Assembly: GCA_965206675.1 (NCBI GenBank)
Contig: CBDBKL010000006.1
Span: 275,734-339,733, forward strand
Direction: 5' to 3'
Length of the DNA stretch: 64,000 bases
From: CBDBKL01 sp965206675
GTDB taxonomy: Bacteria; Bdellovibrionota; Bdellovibrionia; Bdellovibrionales; JAKFYE01
Shown here piece by piece: positions 17,803 to 26,442 of this stretch. Position 1 is the stretch's first letter. Each line of letters begins with the position of its first letter. The notes under the pieces are model-generated. The model worked only from the letters and a program-made list of their open reading frames with translations. It did no database searches and had not been told where the DNA came from. Both the position numbers and the translations under genes were made by a program.

Positions 17803-18471
17803 AATTTCCAAACACAGATAAGGGCTTCAGCCACAATTTTAAACGACATCTTACTTTTACCATAACGTCTTTCATCAAAGACAATGGGAACTTCACAGAT
17901 TCTAGAACCGGCACGAAGAGCACGACATTTCATCTCTATCTGAAAGCTATAACCTTTTGAGTTTATATCTTGGAGTTTAAGTTTTCGGATATTCCAACCA
18001 TTAAAACCACCCGTCCAATCTCTAATACTGCGACCTAAGATAATGCGAACGTAGAAATTCCCAAATTGACTTATAAGTTTCCGATGCCATGTCCATCCGT
18101 TAATACCCCCCCCCCTCAATATATCGAGACCCAATCACCACATCAGCAGACTGAATCTTTTCTAAAATAACTTTTAAATCCTCAGGGCGATGAGAAAAAT
18201 CTGAATCCATTTGAGTAACAAAATCAAAATCTCTTTTTAAAGCCCAATCAAATCCAGCAAGATAAGCTTTTCCCAATCCTTCTTTTTTCTCTCTTTTTAA
18301 AAGGTGCAAATTCTGAGATTTTATATTTAAAACCTTTTCTGCCGTTCCATCGGGAGAGTTGTCATCCACAACCAATATATTTATTGAGGGATGAAGACGA
18401 AATACTTCTTGTACAAGAGCCGTGATATTCTCTGATTCGTTATATGTCGGAATAATAATGAGATTTTTCAT
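17799..18471 (-). pseudogene. DPM1-like polyprenyl-phosphate mannosyl/glycosyltransferase, interrupted at a G10 tract (possible phase-variable gene)
   Basis: The family-2 glycosyltransferase is split into two frames. The N-terminal part (18471 to 18100, 123 aa) has 'IIPTYNESENI', 'VVDDNSPDGTA' and the DXD-like 'MDSDFSHRP', then stops just after 'GSRYIEGGG'. The C-terminal part (to 17799) continues the conserved block in another frame: 'INGWTWHRKLISQFGN' and 'RDWTGGFNGW'. Ten consecutive G on the coding strand (18106-18115) lie exactly at the break, and nine G would give one ~224-residue protein of normal length. These enzymes make polyprenyl-phosphate-mannose or -glucose, the donor for GT-C enzymes such as the next gene. 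The defect may be phase variation or a sequencing error. Confidence 0.85.
18106..18115 (-). repeat. Poly-G (G10) homopolymer, candidate contingency tract
   Basis: Ten consecutive C on the given strand (G on the coding strand) fall within the codons for the conserved GGG of the DPM1-like family. This is the longest G/C run I noticed in an AT-rich window; the next are seven bases. Loss of one G restores the frame. Confidence 0.9.
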
Positions 18472-18478
18472 AAAAAAC

Positions 18479-20416
18479 TCATTCGAAATATATTTTTACG
18501 TGATTTGTCTTAGAAATTTTTTGTCCCTTTAGAGGCACAGTCCTTGTAACACGCCCTTCACCTATGAATTCCACCTTGTATTCCGAACTTCTCATCCATT
18601 TTATCACTTCCCTAATAGAAAACCCTTTCATATCAGGCATAGTTCCCTTATGAAGCTCTCTCTTAAGAGTACCCGTTTCTTGAGAAGCAATTGATCGAGA
18701 GGCATTTCCCCTCTCTATCAAATCATCTTTTGTGATTAAAATTGGAGGAATTCCACTTCTCTGTGCTAAAAAGGACGCCACACGACTAAAAATAGGAGCC
18801 GCTACACTTCCGCCCGTATGATTTCTAAAATGAGGCTTATCCACCATAACATATATGACATACTTGGGTTTATTAGCCGGAATAAAACCTGCAAAACTAG
18901 CAATGTATTCCTTTTCTAAATATCCACCATTAACCAAATCCACTTTTTGTGCCGTTCCCGTTTTTCCGGCAACAACATACCCCGGAACCCTAGCCGCAGC
19001 CCCTGTACCTGTACCACTGGTGATCCCTGCCAACATCATCTTCATTTGAGACGCCACCTTTTCAGGAAGAACTCTTCTTATCTGAATGGGTTTAAATTCC
19101 TGATACTCCTTCGTTTCAGAGTTTTCAATTTTCTTTACCAAAAAAGGACGCATAAGAAGTCCACCATTTGCAATGGCAGCATAAGCATTAACCACTTGAA
19201 GAGCTGTTGTTGCAATTCCCTGTCCAAAAGAAATAGTCGCCAAATGATGCTTTCTCCAAGGACGCTTAGGAATAATTCCCGCTTCTTCACCCCCCAACTC
19301 TATTCCCAATGGTTTTCCTAAACCAAATGCTCTCAAACCCAACTCAACTCTCTTCCCACCTAAATCAAACGCCACTTTAGAAATTCCAATGTTAGACGAT
19401 ACGGCTAGAATTTGAGATAAAGTTAACCACTTCCACTTATGTTTTTTACTCGACTCTTTTATTTTCAAGCGACCAATTCTAAACTCCCCATCTTCGCAGT
19501 AATAACTTGTGTTCGGTTGCGCCTTTGTGTCTTTCAACAAAAGTGCTGCAATGAAAGCCTTTAAAGTACTTCCCGGCTCATACACTTCCGAAATAGCACG
19601 ATTTCTTCTCTTCTCTGAAGATACTTTTAATGGATAATTCGGATTAAACACAGGTAGCGATCCCATAGCCAAAATCTCTGAAGTTTGAGCGTCCAATACA
19701 ATACCAACAGCCCCCTCAGCCTCACTATCCTCAACAGCTTTTTCCAATTCCCTCTCTAAATAATACTGTAACTCTAAATCAATCGTTAAGTGCACATTAG
19801 CCCCACCAGGCTTTTGCGTAAACACTCTCCCGTTTCTTAACAAAGGACGTCCTCGAGCATCTTTTTGAAAATTAATAGTTCTTTTCTTACCCGCTAAAAC
19901 TTCATGAAATTTATATTCCAAACCCGAAAGACCTTGATTCTCTTTTCCTACAAAACCCAACACATGTGACAAAAGTGTTCCATTCGGATAAACCCTCTTT
20001 GACTCTTCTATAAAACCCAAACCTCTGATATTCCACTCTGAAATTTTCTCTTTTATACGTTTTGATTGACGACGAGCTATCCATACAAAACGATTTTTTT
20101 TCTTTAACTTTTGATAAACCCCCCTTCTGTTTAAACCCAAAGTGCGTGCAATTTTGCGAGCAACACTTCTTGGATTTTTAATCAACTTAGGATCAGCATA
20201 TAACGAATACATGGTGATGGAACTTGCTAGATCTTTTCCTTCACGATCTAAAATATCACCTCGACGCGGTTGTAGTTTTATAACCGTTTCAAACTGTCTT
20301 TCTTGTAATTTACTAAGCTGATCCTGGGGCCAAATTTGTAAATAAGCAGCACGGCTAAGTAGGGCTAGCCATACAATTGCAAATAAAAAGAAAATACATA
20401 AAGCTCGAGAACGCAT
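18479..20416 (-). CDS. ftsI: Peptidoglycan D,D-transpeptidase FtsI/PBP3 with C-terminal PASTA domain
   Basis: This class B penicillin-binding protein crosslinks septal peptidoglycan. The 645 residues comprise an N-terminal membrane anchor (5-25), a dimerisation domain beginning 'RRGDILDREGK', a transpeptidase domain with S283-x-x-K286 ('PGSTLK'), S340-x-N342 and K485-T-G487 ('AGKTGTAQK'), and a C-terminal PASTA-like domain (~590-645). The PASTA domain is usual in deltaproteobacterial-type FtsI and absent from E. coli. It follows ftsL by 11 bases and ends seven bases before the interrupted glycosyltransferase. Confidence 0.95.
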   Translation of the reverse strand: MRSRALCIFFLFAIVWLALLSRAAYLQIWPQDQLSKLQERQFETVIKLQPRRGDILDREGKDLASSITMYSLYADPKLIKNPRSVARKIARTLGLNRRGVYQKLKKKNRFVWIARRQSKRIKEKISEWNIRGLGFIEESKRVYPNGTLLSHVLGFVGKENQGLSGLEYKFHEVLAGKKRTINFQKDARGRPLLRNGRVFTQKPGGANVHLTIDLELQYYLERELEKAVEDSEAEGAVGIVLDAQTSEILAMGSLPVFNPNYPLKVSSEKRRNRAISEVYEPGSTLKAFIAALLLKDTKAQPNTSYYCEDGEFRIGRLKIKESSKKHKWKWLTLSQILAVSSNIGISKVAFDLGGKRVELGLRAFGLGKPLGIELGGEEAGIIPKRPWRKHHLATISFGQGIATTALQVVNAYAAIANGGLLMRPFLVKKIENSETKEYQEFKPIQIRRVLPEKVASQMKMMLAGITSGTGTGAAARVPGYVVAGKTGTAQKVDLVNGGYLEKEYIASFAGFIPANKPKYVIYVMVDKPHFRNHTGGSVAAPIFSRVASFLAQRSGIPPILITKDDLIERGNASRSIASQETGTLKRELHKGTMPDMKGFSIREVIKWMRSSEYKVEFIGEGRVTRTVPLKGQKISKTNHVKIYFE

Positions 20417-20427
20417 ATTTCATTTTT

Positions 20428-20727
20428 CTACTGGACGAAAGCCAGCTTCTGACCTGAAATTTGAATAACCTGGCCTTTCGTCGCCTTTTTTAAATCTAAA
20501 ACAGTCTTTGCATATATTTCAATGCGATCAGGTCTTGTTAATTTAGCAAAATCCATACTCAACAAACGTTTTTCATCTTTAACATGTTTTTCCACTCGAG
20601 ATAATTTAAGAACAGAATAGCCCAATCTTCTATTTTCCATTTTCAAAAAGACAATAGAAAAAAGACTGGCAACTATAATGAGTATGCTTATAAAAGGTTT
20701 AACCTGCTCAAAAGATTTATAACTCAT
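20428..20727 (-). CDS. ftsL: FtsL-like cell-division protein
   Basis: The 99-residue protein has one membrane helix (~10-30, 'FISILIIVASLFSIVFL') followed by a coiled-coil-prone segment and a short C-terminal region, the FtsL layout. Sequence identity in this family is low, so the call rests on size, topology and position between rsmH and ftsI. The ATG at 20727 is preferred because a purine-rich 'agaggg' lies just upstream. It overlaps the end of rsmH by 11 bases; a TTG at 20742 would add five residues. Confidence 0.85.
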   Translation of the reverse strand: MSYKSFEQVKPFISILIIVASLFSIVFLKMENRRLGYSVLKLSRVEKHVKDEKRLLSMDFAKLTRPDRIEIYAKTVLDLKKATKGQVIQISGQKLAFVQ

Positions 20728-21589
20728 TAGTCCCTCTTTCAAAAATTCTCAGTTTTGCACTCCTCGCTCTAGGATTTTTTACGATCTCTTCCCGAGAGGC
20801 ACGAATCACCTTTTTTGTTAAGACCTTTCCTTCTTTTTTATCACATGCTCTATAGATATATTTTACAATACGATCTTCTAAAGAATGAAAAGAAATAATA
20901 TGTAACCGACCTTGGTCACGCAGCAACTCTATGAAATGATGAATAGAATTTTCCAACACCTCCAGTTCATTATTCACAGCAATTCTCAATGCCATAAAGT
21001 ACTGAGTGGCAGAATGTATCCTTCCTCTCTTTGGAGAATGAGAGGAAATAATTTTCGACAATTCATATGTTGTAGAAAGAGGTCTTGCCTGAAGTATTGC
21101 AGATACAACTCTTTGCGGTTTACGAACATCTCCATAGCTCTGAAAAAGTTCAATTAACTCTCTTGATGTTCTTGAATTAATAATATCCGCAGCCTTTAAC
21201 CCTCGCGATGAATCCATTCGCATATCCAGTGGACCATCACTTTGAAAACTAAAACCACGATCAGGCTGATCAAATTGCGGTGAAGAAACCCCAAGATCTA
21301 CAAATACGGCATCATAAGAGGATTTGCTAAACTTTTTTAAGACATTAACAAAATTCATATGACAAAGTCGCAACTGCCCTTGCTCAATTTCATTTTTAAA
21401 TTTCATATTTCCATAAGCAATGGCCTCATGATCTGTATCCAAAGCATCTATAACGAGTCCATCAAACTCCTGAAGCAAAGCTGAAGCATGACCACCTCGA
21501 CCAAAGGTCGCATCTAAGACAAGACGAGGAGATGACTTCATATCTTTCAAAGAGGTTATGATTTCTTGGGTCAATACAGGTTGATGAAT
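20717..21589 (-). CDS. rsmH: 16S rRNA (cytosine1402-N4)-methyltransferase, probable ATT start
   Basis: RsmH (MraW) methylates C1402 of 16S rRNA using S-adenosylmethionine. Motifs are 'LDATFGRGGHASALL', 'FVDLGVSSPQFDQPDRGFSF', 'GPLDMRMD' and the C-terminal 'RSAKLRIFERG'. Homologues start with a segment like 'HxPVLxxE'. Here the matching 'HQPVLTQEI' is encoded upstream of the first conventional start (TTG 21574). In that frame no ATG, GTG or TTG occurs before an upstream stop, but an ATT at 21589 lies four bases after 'aggaggag'. ATT initiation, giving 290 residues, is therefore inferred. It is the first gene of the cluster; mraZ is absent. Confidence 0.93.
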   Translation of the reverse strand: MHQPVLTQEIITSLKDMKSSPRLVLDATFGRGGHASALLQEFDGLVIDALDTDHEAIAYGNMKFKNEIEQGQLRLCHMNFVNVLKKFSKSSYDAVFVDLGVSSPQFDQPDRGFSFQSDGPLDMRMDSSRGLKAADIINSRTSRELIELFQSYGDVRKPQRVVSAILQARPLSTTYELSKIISSHSPKRGRIHSATQYFMALRIAVNNELEVLENSIHHFIELLRDQGRLHIISFHSLEDRIVKYIYRACDKKEGKVLTKKVIRASREEIVKNPRARSAKLRIFERGTNEL

Positions 21590-21663
21590 AAAACTCCTCC
21601 TAAAAACTGATTATGTTTCATGGATAGCTTATCAAAGTATTCTTTCTCTGAGGTGAGAACATA

Positions 21664-21789
21664 GAGAGAACTTTTCTCAAAGCCTCAAAAGCCTCAAACA
21701 ATTCTGAGGGCCGCAGCTCGTCTTCTCTCCGAGAATACGCCCTGCGCCTCAGAAAACTCGTTTTGAAATCTTTGAAAAAAGTTCTCTCT
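21664..21789. repeat. Family-B palindromic repeat, complete copy B2
   Basis: The outer arms 21664-21683 and 21770-21789 are inverted complements at 19 of 20 positions (agagagaacttttctcaaag). A nested stem pairs 'ttctgagg' with 'cctcagaa' (~21702-21709 and 21747-21754). Its architecture matches 3894-4017. It occupies the 347-base space between the divergent rsmH and zinc-ribbon genes; I see no gene in the rest of that space. Confidence 0.85.
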
Positions 21790-21936
21790 CCCTCTCTCCT
21801 TCCTTGAGTACTCTTATAAAAACATTGTATCTATTTAAAAATAGCGATTTATTGCTCCGCATCATTATTTATAATCCTGTTTTTCTGTTCTTAGAAAGAC
21901 CGTGTTAAATTTGTAAAAGAGTGAGAGGCGATTTCT

Positions 21937-22923
21937 ATGCTGACATGCCCTAAGTGCAACTTTGAACAACCGGATGATCGTTATTGCGCCAATTGCGGCG
22001 TTGATATGGAGTCTTTTAAATCACGAAATCCCAGAAAAATCTTCAAGGGCGCACCCGCTCTTTATGCCTCTCTTGTTTTAGCTGTCATTATCACAACTCT
22101 TTCTTTGGTTTTAAGCCAAAGTAACATGTCACTTTTTAGTGAAGATCATTTAAAGCGAGTTTCCTATTCCAGATCTGAACTTATTGAATCATCCCCCAAA
22201 AATACAGCTAAAAAAAACATCTCCAAAAAATCAGCACCCCAACCAGTAGCTGACAAAACGCCCCCTCCCAAACAAGCGGCCCCTGCCTTTGGAGCCTCAC
22301 TGGCACAAAATACGCAGAAATCCGAAGTGAATAAAAAGTCACCTTCCACAACTCAAGCAGAAACCCCGACAGCAAAACCCATTCGTCTGAGTGCCCACTA
22401 CTTTATGTTTCCCACAGAAACTTGGGGTCAGTTTGAAGACGATCTGCTTCAGACACAAAATAACTATGGCGTTATACGAAATGCAAAAAATGTAATTGCA
22501 GAATTAAAGAAAAATCCAAATCATCATATTTTATCCACCCCACCTCCAAACACACCACAAAATACACCCCCTCCTCAAGAGGAAGATCTGAATCTTGTTT
22601 ACGATCAATTGATGGGCGAAAACAATGGTATTTGGCTGCGAGCAAAGACAACAAAAACAAACGACGGCAAAGCGCAGATACACTTTTCTTTACAATCCCG
22701 TTTTGAAGTCAATAGTGAAGAAGAAACGCTAGGTGTTCCTATTGAAAACACTGTCACGGCACCCTCGGGAGCAGCTATTTACTTTACAGAACCCCTCCCT
22801 CAAGTATCACTGCCCGAAAATTCCCCTCTACTCACCCATCCGCTTTACAGGTTTTTTGGAAGTCCAGAGTATGTAGAGGGAGACTCTGATATTCAAATTC
22901 TTTTAGAGCTAAATGATTTCTAA
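21937..22923 (+). CDS. Zinc-ribbon, single-membrane-span protein of unknown function
   Basis: The product has 328 residues. The N-terminus is a zinc ribbon (C4/C7 in 'CPKCNF', then 'YCANCG' at ~17-22), followed by a basic stretch, one membrane helix (~44-62), a long Pro/Ala/Lys/Thr-rich linker (~75-150) and a C-terminal domain I do not recognise. This layout (cytoplasmic zinc finger, membrane span, extracytoplasmic tail) is common among regulatory or assembly proteins of unknown role. Its start is divergent from rsmH across repeat B2. Confidence 0.75.
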   Translation: MLTCPKCNFEQPDDRYCANCGVDMESFKSRNPRKIFKGAPALYASLVLAVIITTLSLVLSQSNMSLFSEDHLKRVSYSRSELIESSPKNTAKKNISKKSAPQPVADKTPPPKQAAPAFGASLAQNTQKSEVNKKSPSTTQAETPTAKPIRLSAHYFMFPTETWGQFEDDLLQTQNNYGVIRNAKNVIAELKKNPNHHILSTPPPNTPQNTPPPQEEDLNLVYDQLMGENNGIWLRAKTTKTNDGKAQIHFSLQSRFEVNSEEETLGVPIENTVTAPSGAAIYFTEPLPQVSLPENSPLLTHPLYRFFGSPEYVEGDSDIQILLELNDF

Positions 22924-22965
22924 AAATTTTATTAAAGTCGCAACTCATTCAAACTTAAATCATCC

Positions 22966-23277
22966 TTAATCTTTAATACAACTCAGACCTGCAGCACCTC
23001 CGTTATAAACAGCGGGATGGTGTGAACGTCCAATAGTATTATTTTCACGAGGCCTTCTATAAGCTTTAGCGTACAAGTAACAAGTCACACCGTTACTCAA
23101 GCGAATATATCTTATACGATTCTCATTATTAAAATCACCAATACGACCTTCCTCTACAATTTCTATCGAGCTAGCGATATCTCTCTTGCCTGATTCTTTC
23201 TTCGAAGAAGATTTTCCTTCCCCAGAAACTGCACTCCACGAAAATAGCATGACCCCTAAAACAAATATTTTTTTCAT
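22966..23277 (-). CDS. Small exported protein of unknown function
   Basis: The 103-residue product starts at ATG 23277, which has a seven-G ribosome-site run ending two bases upstream. A signal peptide spans residues 1-19 (MKKIFVLGVMLFSWSAVSG). The mature part is basic and has two cysteines ('VTCYLY' and 'LSCIKD'), which could form a disulfide. An upstream GTG start (23319) would hide the signal peptide and is rejected. It converges with the zinc-ribbon gene. I do not recognise the family. Confidence 0.65.
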   Translation of the reverse strand: MKKIFVLGVMLFSWSAVSGEGKSSSKKESGKRDIASSIEIVEEGRIGDFNNENRIRYIRLSNGVTCYLYAKAYRRPRENNTIGRSHHPAVYNGGAAGLSCIKD

Positions 23278-23541
23278 ATCCCCCCCTTTAATAGAAATGA
23301 TGACAAACCTTACTCTCAATATTTCGTAAAATGTCCCTTAATTAGAATTTTCAGCGACACTCAGGTCTAGATACTAGAAAAATCTCTTTCTCTACACAAG
23401 TCAATCTTCCTATTCGAATAATTTCTCTGTATCTAATTTCAATTGTTTCTAACTGAGCAGAACTAAAAAAAATTTGCGCCGCAACATCCGTGGTCCACTT
23501 ATGCCTCCTCATGGTAGGTTTGACAGAGCCAAGGGGGGTTA

Positions 23542-24159
23542 ATGCCAGTAGCGTCAGGGCGAATAGAAGTTATTGTCGGAAGCATGTTCTCAGGAAAAAC
23601 AGAAGAGCTTATTCGCCGCATGAGGCGCGCTCAAATTGCCAAACAAAGAATTCAAATTTTTAAACCCTCAATAGACACACGATACAACGCTAACTATGTA
23701 ACTTCCCATAGTGCTCAAAAGTTACCCTCTACAACCGTGACCTCAGCTGATGAAATCTATAAACATTTGAATGAACGTACCCGTGTAATCGGTATTGATG
23801 AAGGTCAATTTTTTGATCATTCCCTAGTTGATGTTGTCGGAAAATTAGCCAACCGAGGACTACGAATTATCATTGCCGGATTAGATATGGACTGGCAAGG
23901 CAAACCTTTTGAACCCATGCCCCACTTGATGGCCATTGCCGAAGATGTCACAAAACAACATGCTATATGTGTAACCTGCGGTGGACCTGCATCACGCACA
24001 CAAAGACTTTCGGCCTCTCGCAAAACTGTATTAGTCGGTGATGCCAGTGCCTATGAAGCCAGATGCCGAAGTTGCTATGAGTCCCATGATGACATTGTAA
24101 AGAATAATACAACAGATAAGAGTACAGCCATTTCATCTGCAGAATTAACAAGCCCATAA
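23542..24159 (+). CDS. tdk: Thymidine kinase
   Basis: Tdk phosphorylates thymidine to dTMP in pyrimidine salvage. The 205 residues include the P-loop 'GSMFSGKT' (13-20), 'DEGQFFD' (86-92, with catalytic E87) and a structural zinc site C143/C146/C175/C178, all typical of the bacterial type II enzyme. The ribosome site is 'aagggggg' three bases before the ATG. The hpt gene follows by 17 bases, so the two form a nucleoside-salvage pair. Confidence 0.97.
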   Translation: MPVASGRIEVIVGSMFSGKTEELIRRMRRAQIAKQRIQIFKPSIDTRYNANYVTSHSAQKLPSTTVTSADEIYKHLNERTRVIGIDEGQFFDHSLVDVVGKLANRGLRIIIAGLDMDWQGKPFEPMPHLMAIAEDVTKQHAICVTCGGPASRTQRLSASRKTVLVGDASAYEARCRSCYESHDDIVKNNTTDKSTAISSAELTSP

Positions 24160-24176
24160 GGAACAAAAAATTTATA

Positions 24177-24710
24177 ATGGAAAATACGAAATTTTCTACT
24201 CTGATTGAAAAAGAAAAAATAACACAGAGAACTGAAGAAATTGGAAAAGCCTTAACTCAAAAGTTTAAAGACAAAACCCCAATAGTCCTCAGTGTTTTAA
24301 ATGGGTCTTTTATTTTTTATTCTGACCTTATCAGAAATATAGATTTGGATGTTATTTGCGATTTCGTCACCCTCACGAGTTATGGCAATAATCTGACCAC
24401 CACGGGGGAAGTAAAACTCACTTTGGATTTAATGAGCCCTATAAGAGGTAAGGATATTATCATTGTTGAAGACATTATCGATTCAGGATATTCCATGGAG
24501 TTTTTAGTTAGCAGCTTAAAGTCAAGAGGATGTCGATCTGTAACAATTGTAACTCTTTTATTGAAACCGTCCTCTTTAAAAACAAATATTGAAGTGGATT
24601 ATGTAGGGTTTGAAATCGCCGATCAATATGTTCTCGGTTATGGTTTAGATTACCAGGGTTACTATAGAAACCTATCCCATATTGCCTATATTGATAATAA
24701 GCTTAATTAA
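24177..24710 (+). CDS. hpt: Hypoxanthine-guanine phosphoribosyltransferase
   Basis: Hpt converts hypoxanthine or guanine plus PRPP to IMP or GMP. The 177-residue protein has 'VLNGSFIFYSDLIR' (~38-51), the PRPP-binding 'VEDIIDSGYSM' (~98-108) and the purine-specific 'LLLKPSS' and 'YVLGYGLDYQGYYRN' segments. Together with tdk it indicates salvage of preformed nucleosides and bases, useful to a predatory or host-associated lifestyle, though also common in free-living bacteria. Confidence 0.95.
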   Translation: MENTKFSTLIEKEKITQRTEEIGKALTQKFKDKTPIVLSVLNGSFIFYSDLIRNIDLDVICDFVTLTSYGNNLTTTGEVKLTLDLMSPIRGKDIIIVEDIIDSGYSMEFLVSSLKSRGCRSVTIVTLLLKPSSLKTNIEVDYVGFEIADQYVLGYGLDYQGYYRNLSHIAYIDNKLN

Positions 24711-24758
24711 CTAAAGACTTTCTGTAGTGTATAAATAATTTGGATTCTCAAAAAAATT

Positions 24759-26189
24759 TTATTGGGCTAAAACTTCCCCAAGCCTATCAAAAAGTCGCCA
24801 AACCCTTTCTACAGAAGCACGGCCATTGTAAAGAAAAACATAGGTTTTAACTTTCCCCTCTTTATTACCAACATACCCCGCCAAACCCACAGCTCCATTC
24901 AACAATCCCGTTTTTCCTCTCAACCAATGCCTAGAAGCATTTTGAAAACGTTTTTCCAAAGTTCCATCCAAACCCGCAAGAGGTAACGAGTTAGCAAATT
25001 CCGGATACACTCTTAAATCTTTCCTCACTCCAAATAACAACTTTGCCAATGCCAAAGGTTTCATTTTATTTTTCCTCGATAACCCCGATGGACTCACTAT
25101 TTTAAAATCCCCCTTAGAAAAACCCTCTCTCTTCAAAAGATCTTCAATAACATTTAAACCTTTTTTCATTGTTCCATGACGATTTTTTTCCCTAACCCCT
25201 ATGTTCTTAGTCAACATCTCAGCAATAAAATTATTAGAAAACTTCATCATATCAAAAATAATCTCCGAAAGGGCTCGCCCCTCTACCTCTGCCACAAGCC
25301 CCACATCCCTTGGAAGTTTTCCAGACCTCACTCTCCCCTCAACAACAATTCCCCTTCGCTTTAAAAATGATTTCAAATTATACCCCGTCCACGCAATAGG
25401 ATCCTTCACATTCACATAAAAAACACTCTCCCCATCTGACAAAGGATAACTCCCTGACACCTTAATAATCTCTCTACCCTTAACAGTCTTGCGCTGAATC
25501 TTTACAGCTTTCCGCCCATTTTTTAAACGATTCTCAATAACAATGTAATCATTCGGTGGATCAATAAAAACATTCGGTTGAAAACCCTCCCGTACCACTC
25601 CATTCACATAGACATTTACAGTATTCCAATTAAAAGATGCCGCTCCAATAGGAGCATCGTAAGCTCTACTTACACGACGTGTATCACGCCCGGGATCAAT
25701 CCTTTTGTCATCAAAGTATGTATCATCAATAACAACATCACCCTGTATTCTCTCAACGCCTGAACGCTTAAAATCATTTACCAGATTCCACATTCTCTCA
25801 GACGTAAACGTGGGATCTCCCAAACCCACCAAATAAAGAGAGCCCTTCCAAACAGGCCCTTTCCCCTTCCCTCTAAAATACAACTGCGTTTTAAAACGAT
25901 GCCCCCCATCAAAAGTTTTTAACCCTGCATAGGCAACAAGAATTTTCGTAAGTGAAGCAGGAGTAAATTTTTTCACCCCATTATGGGAATACACCGGCTT
26001 TCCCAGCTCATCTAAAACAACAATACCCACATCTTTTTCAGAAACCTTGCTGTCTGTTAACACTCTCTCTATGCCCTGCTGAACATTTGCAAAACTCATA
26101 TCAACACATAAAAAAAGACTAAGAAGACAGTACCATATCATCATAGTTAGAAAGTATACGCATTTTAAACCAAAATAATAGGAATTCAT
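24759..26189 (-). CDS. dacB: D-alanyl-D-alanine carboxypeptidase/endopeptidase, PBP4 (S13) family
   Basis: This periplasmic enzyme trims or cleaves peptidoglycan stem peptides. The catalytic motifs are S79-x-x-K82 in 'PASLTKILVAYAGL', S-x-N in 'MKFSNNFIAEML' (~327-338) and K-T-G in 'RGKTGLLNG' (~441). 'DPTFTSERM' and 'GDVVIDDTYFD' are family features. The N-terminal signal is long (to ~A34); a start at one of the internal ATGs (MMIWYC, residue 16-17) would give a more ordinary signal peptide. The 476-residue length fits PBP4. Confidence 0.9.
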   Translation of the reverse strand: MNSYYFGLKCVYFLTMMIWYCLLSLFLCVDMSFANVQQGIERVLTDSKVSEKDVGIVVLDELGKPVYSHNGVKKFTPASLTKILVAYAGLKTFDGGHRFKTQLYFRGKGKGPVWKGSLYLVGLGDPTFTSERMWNLVNDFKRSGVERIQGDVVIDDTYFDDKRIDPGRDTRRVSRAYDAPIGAASFNWNTVNVYVNGVVREGFQPNVFIDPPNDYIVIENRLKNGRKAVKIQRKTVKGREIIKVSGSYPLSDGESVFYVNVKDPIAWTGYNLKSFLKRRGIVVEGRVRSGKLPRDVGLVAEVEGRALSEIIFDMMKFSNNFIAEMLTKNIGVREKNRHGTMKKGLNVIEDLLKREGFSKGDFKIVSPSGLSRKNKMKPLALAKLLFGVRKDLRVYPEFANSLPLAGLDGTLEKRFQNASRHWLRGKTGLLNGAVGLAGYVGNKEGKVKTYVFLYNGRASVERVWRLFDRLGEVLAQ

Positions 26190-26442
26190 GAATTAAATCT
26201 AAAAAATAGCCCTCTCTATAACCCACAGAATACTGTACACAATTTTTATTTCTTATATTTTCTACAAACTTATGAGATTTCACGCTTGCAAATTATTTAT
26301 TCTGTGCATTTAAGGTATCTTACTTCTCCCTTTTCTACTAAAATAGCAAACACATAAAAAACATAATATCTTAAGTGCTTTAATGAATCATGGCTTTGAG
26401 GGAAGTTAAGCCCAATATAAAAAGCTTTTCTCAATAAATGGG

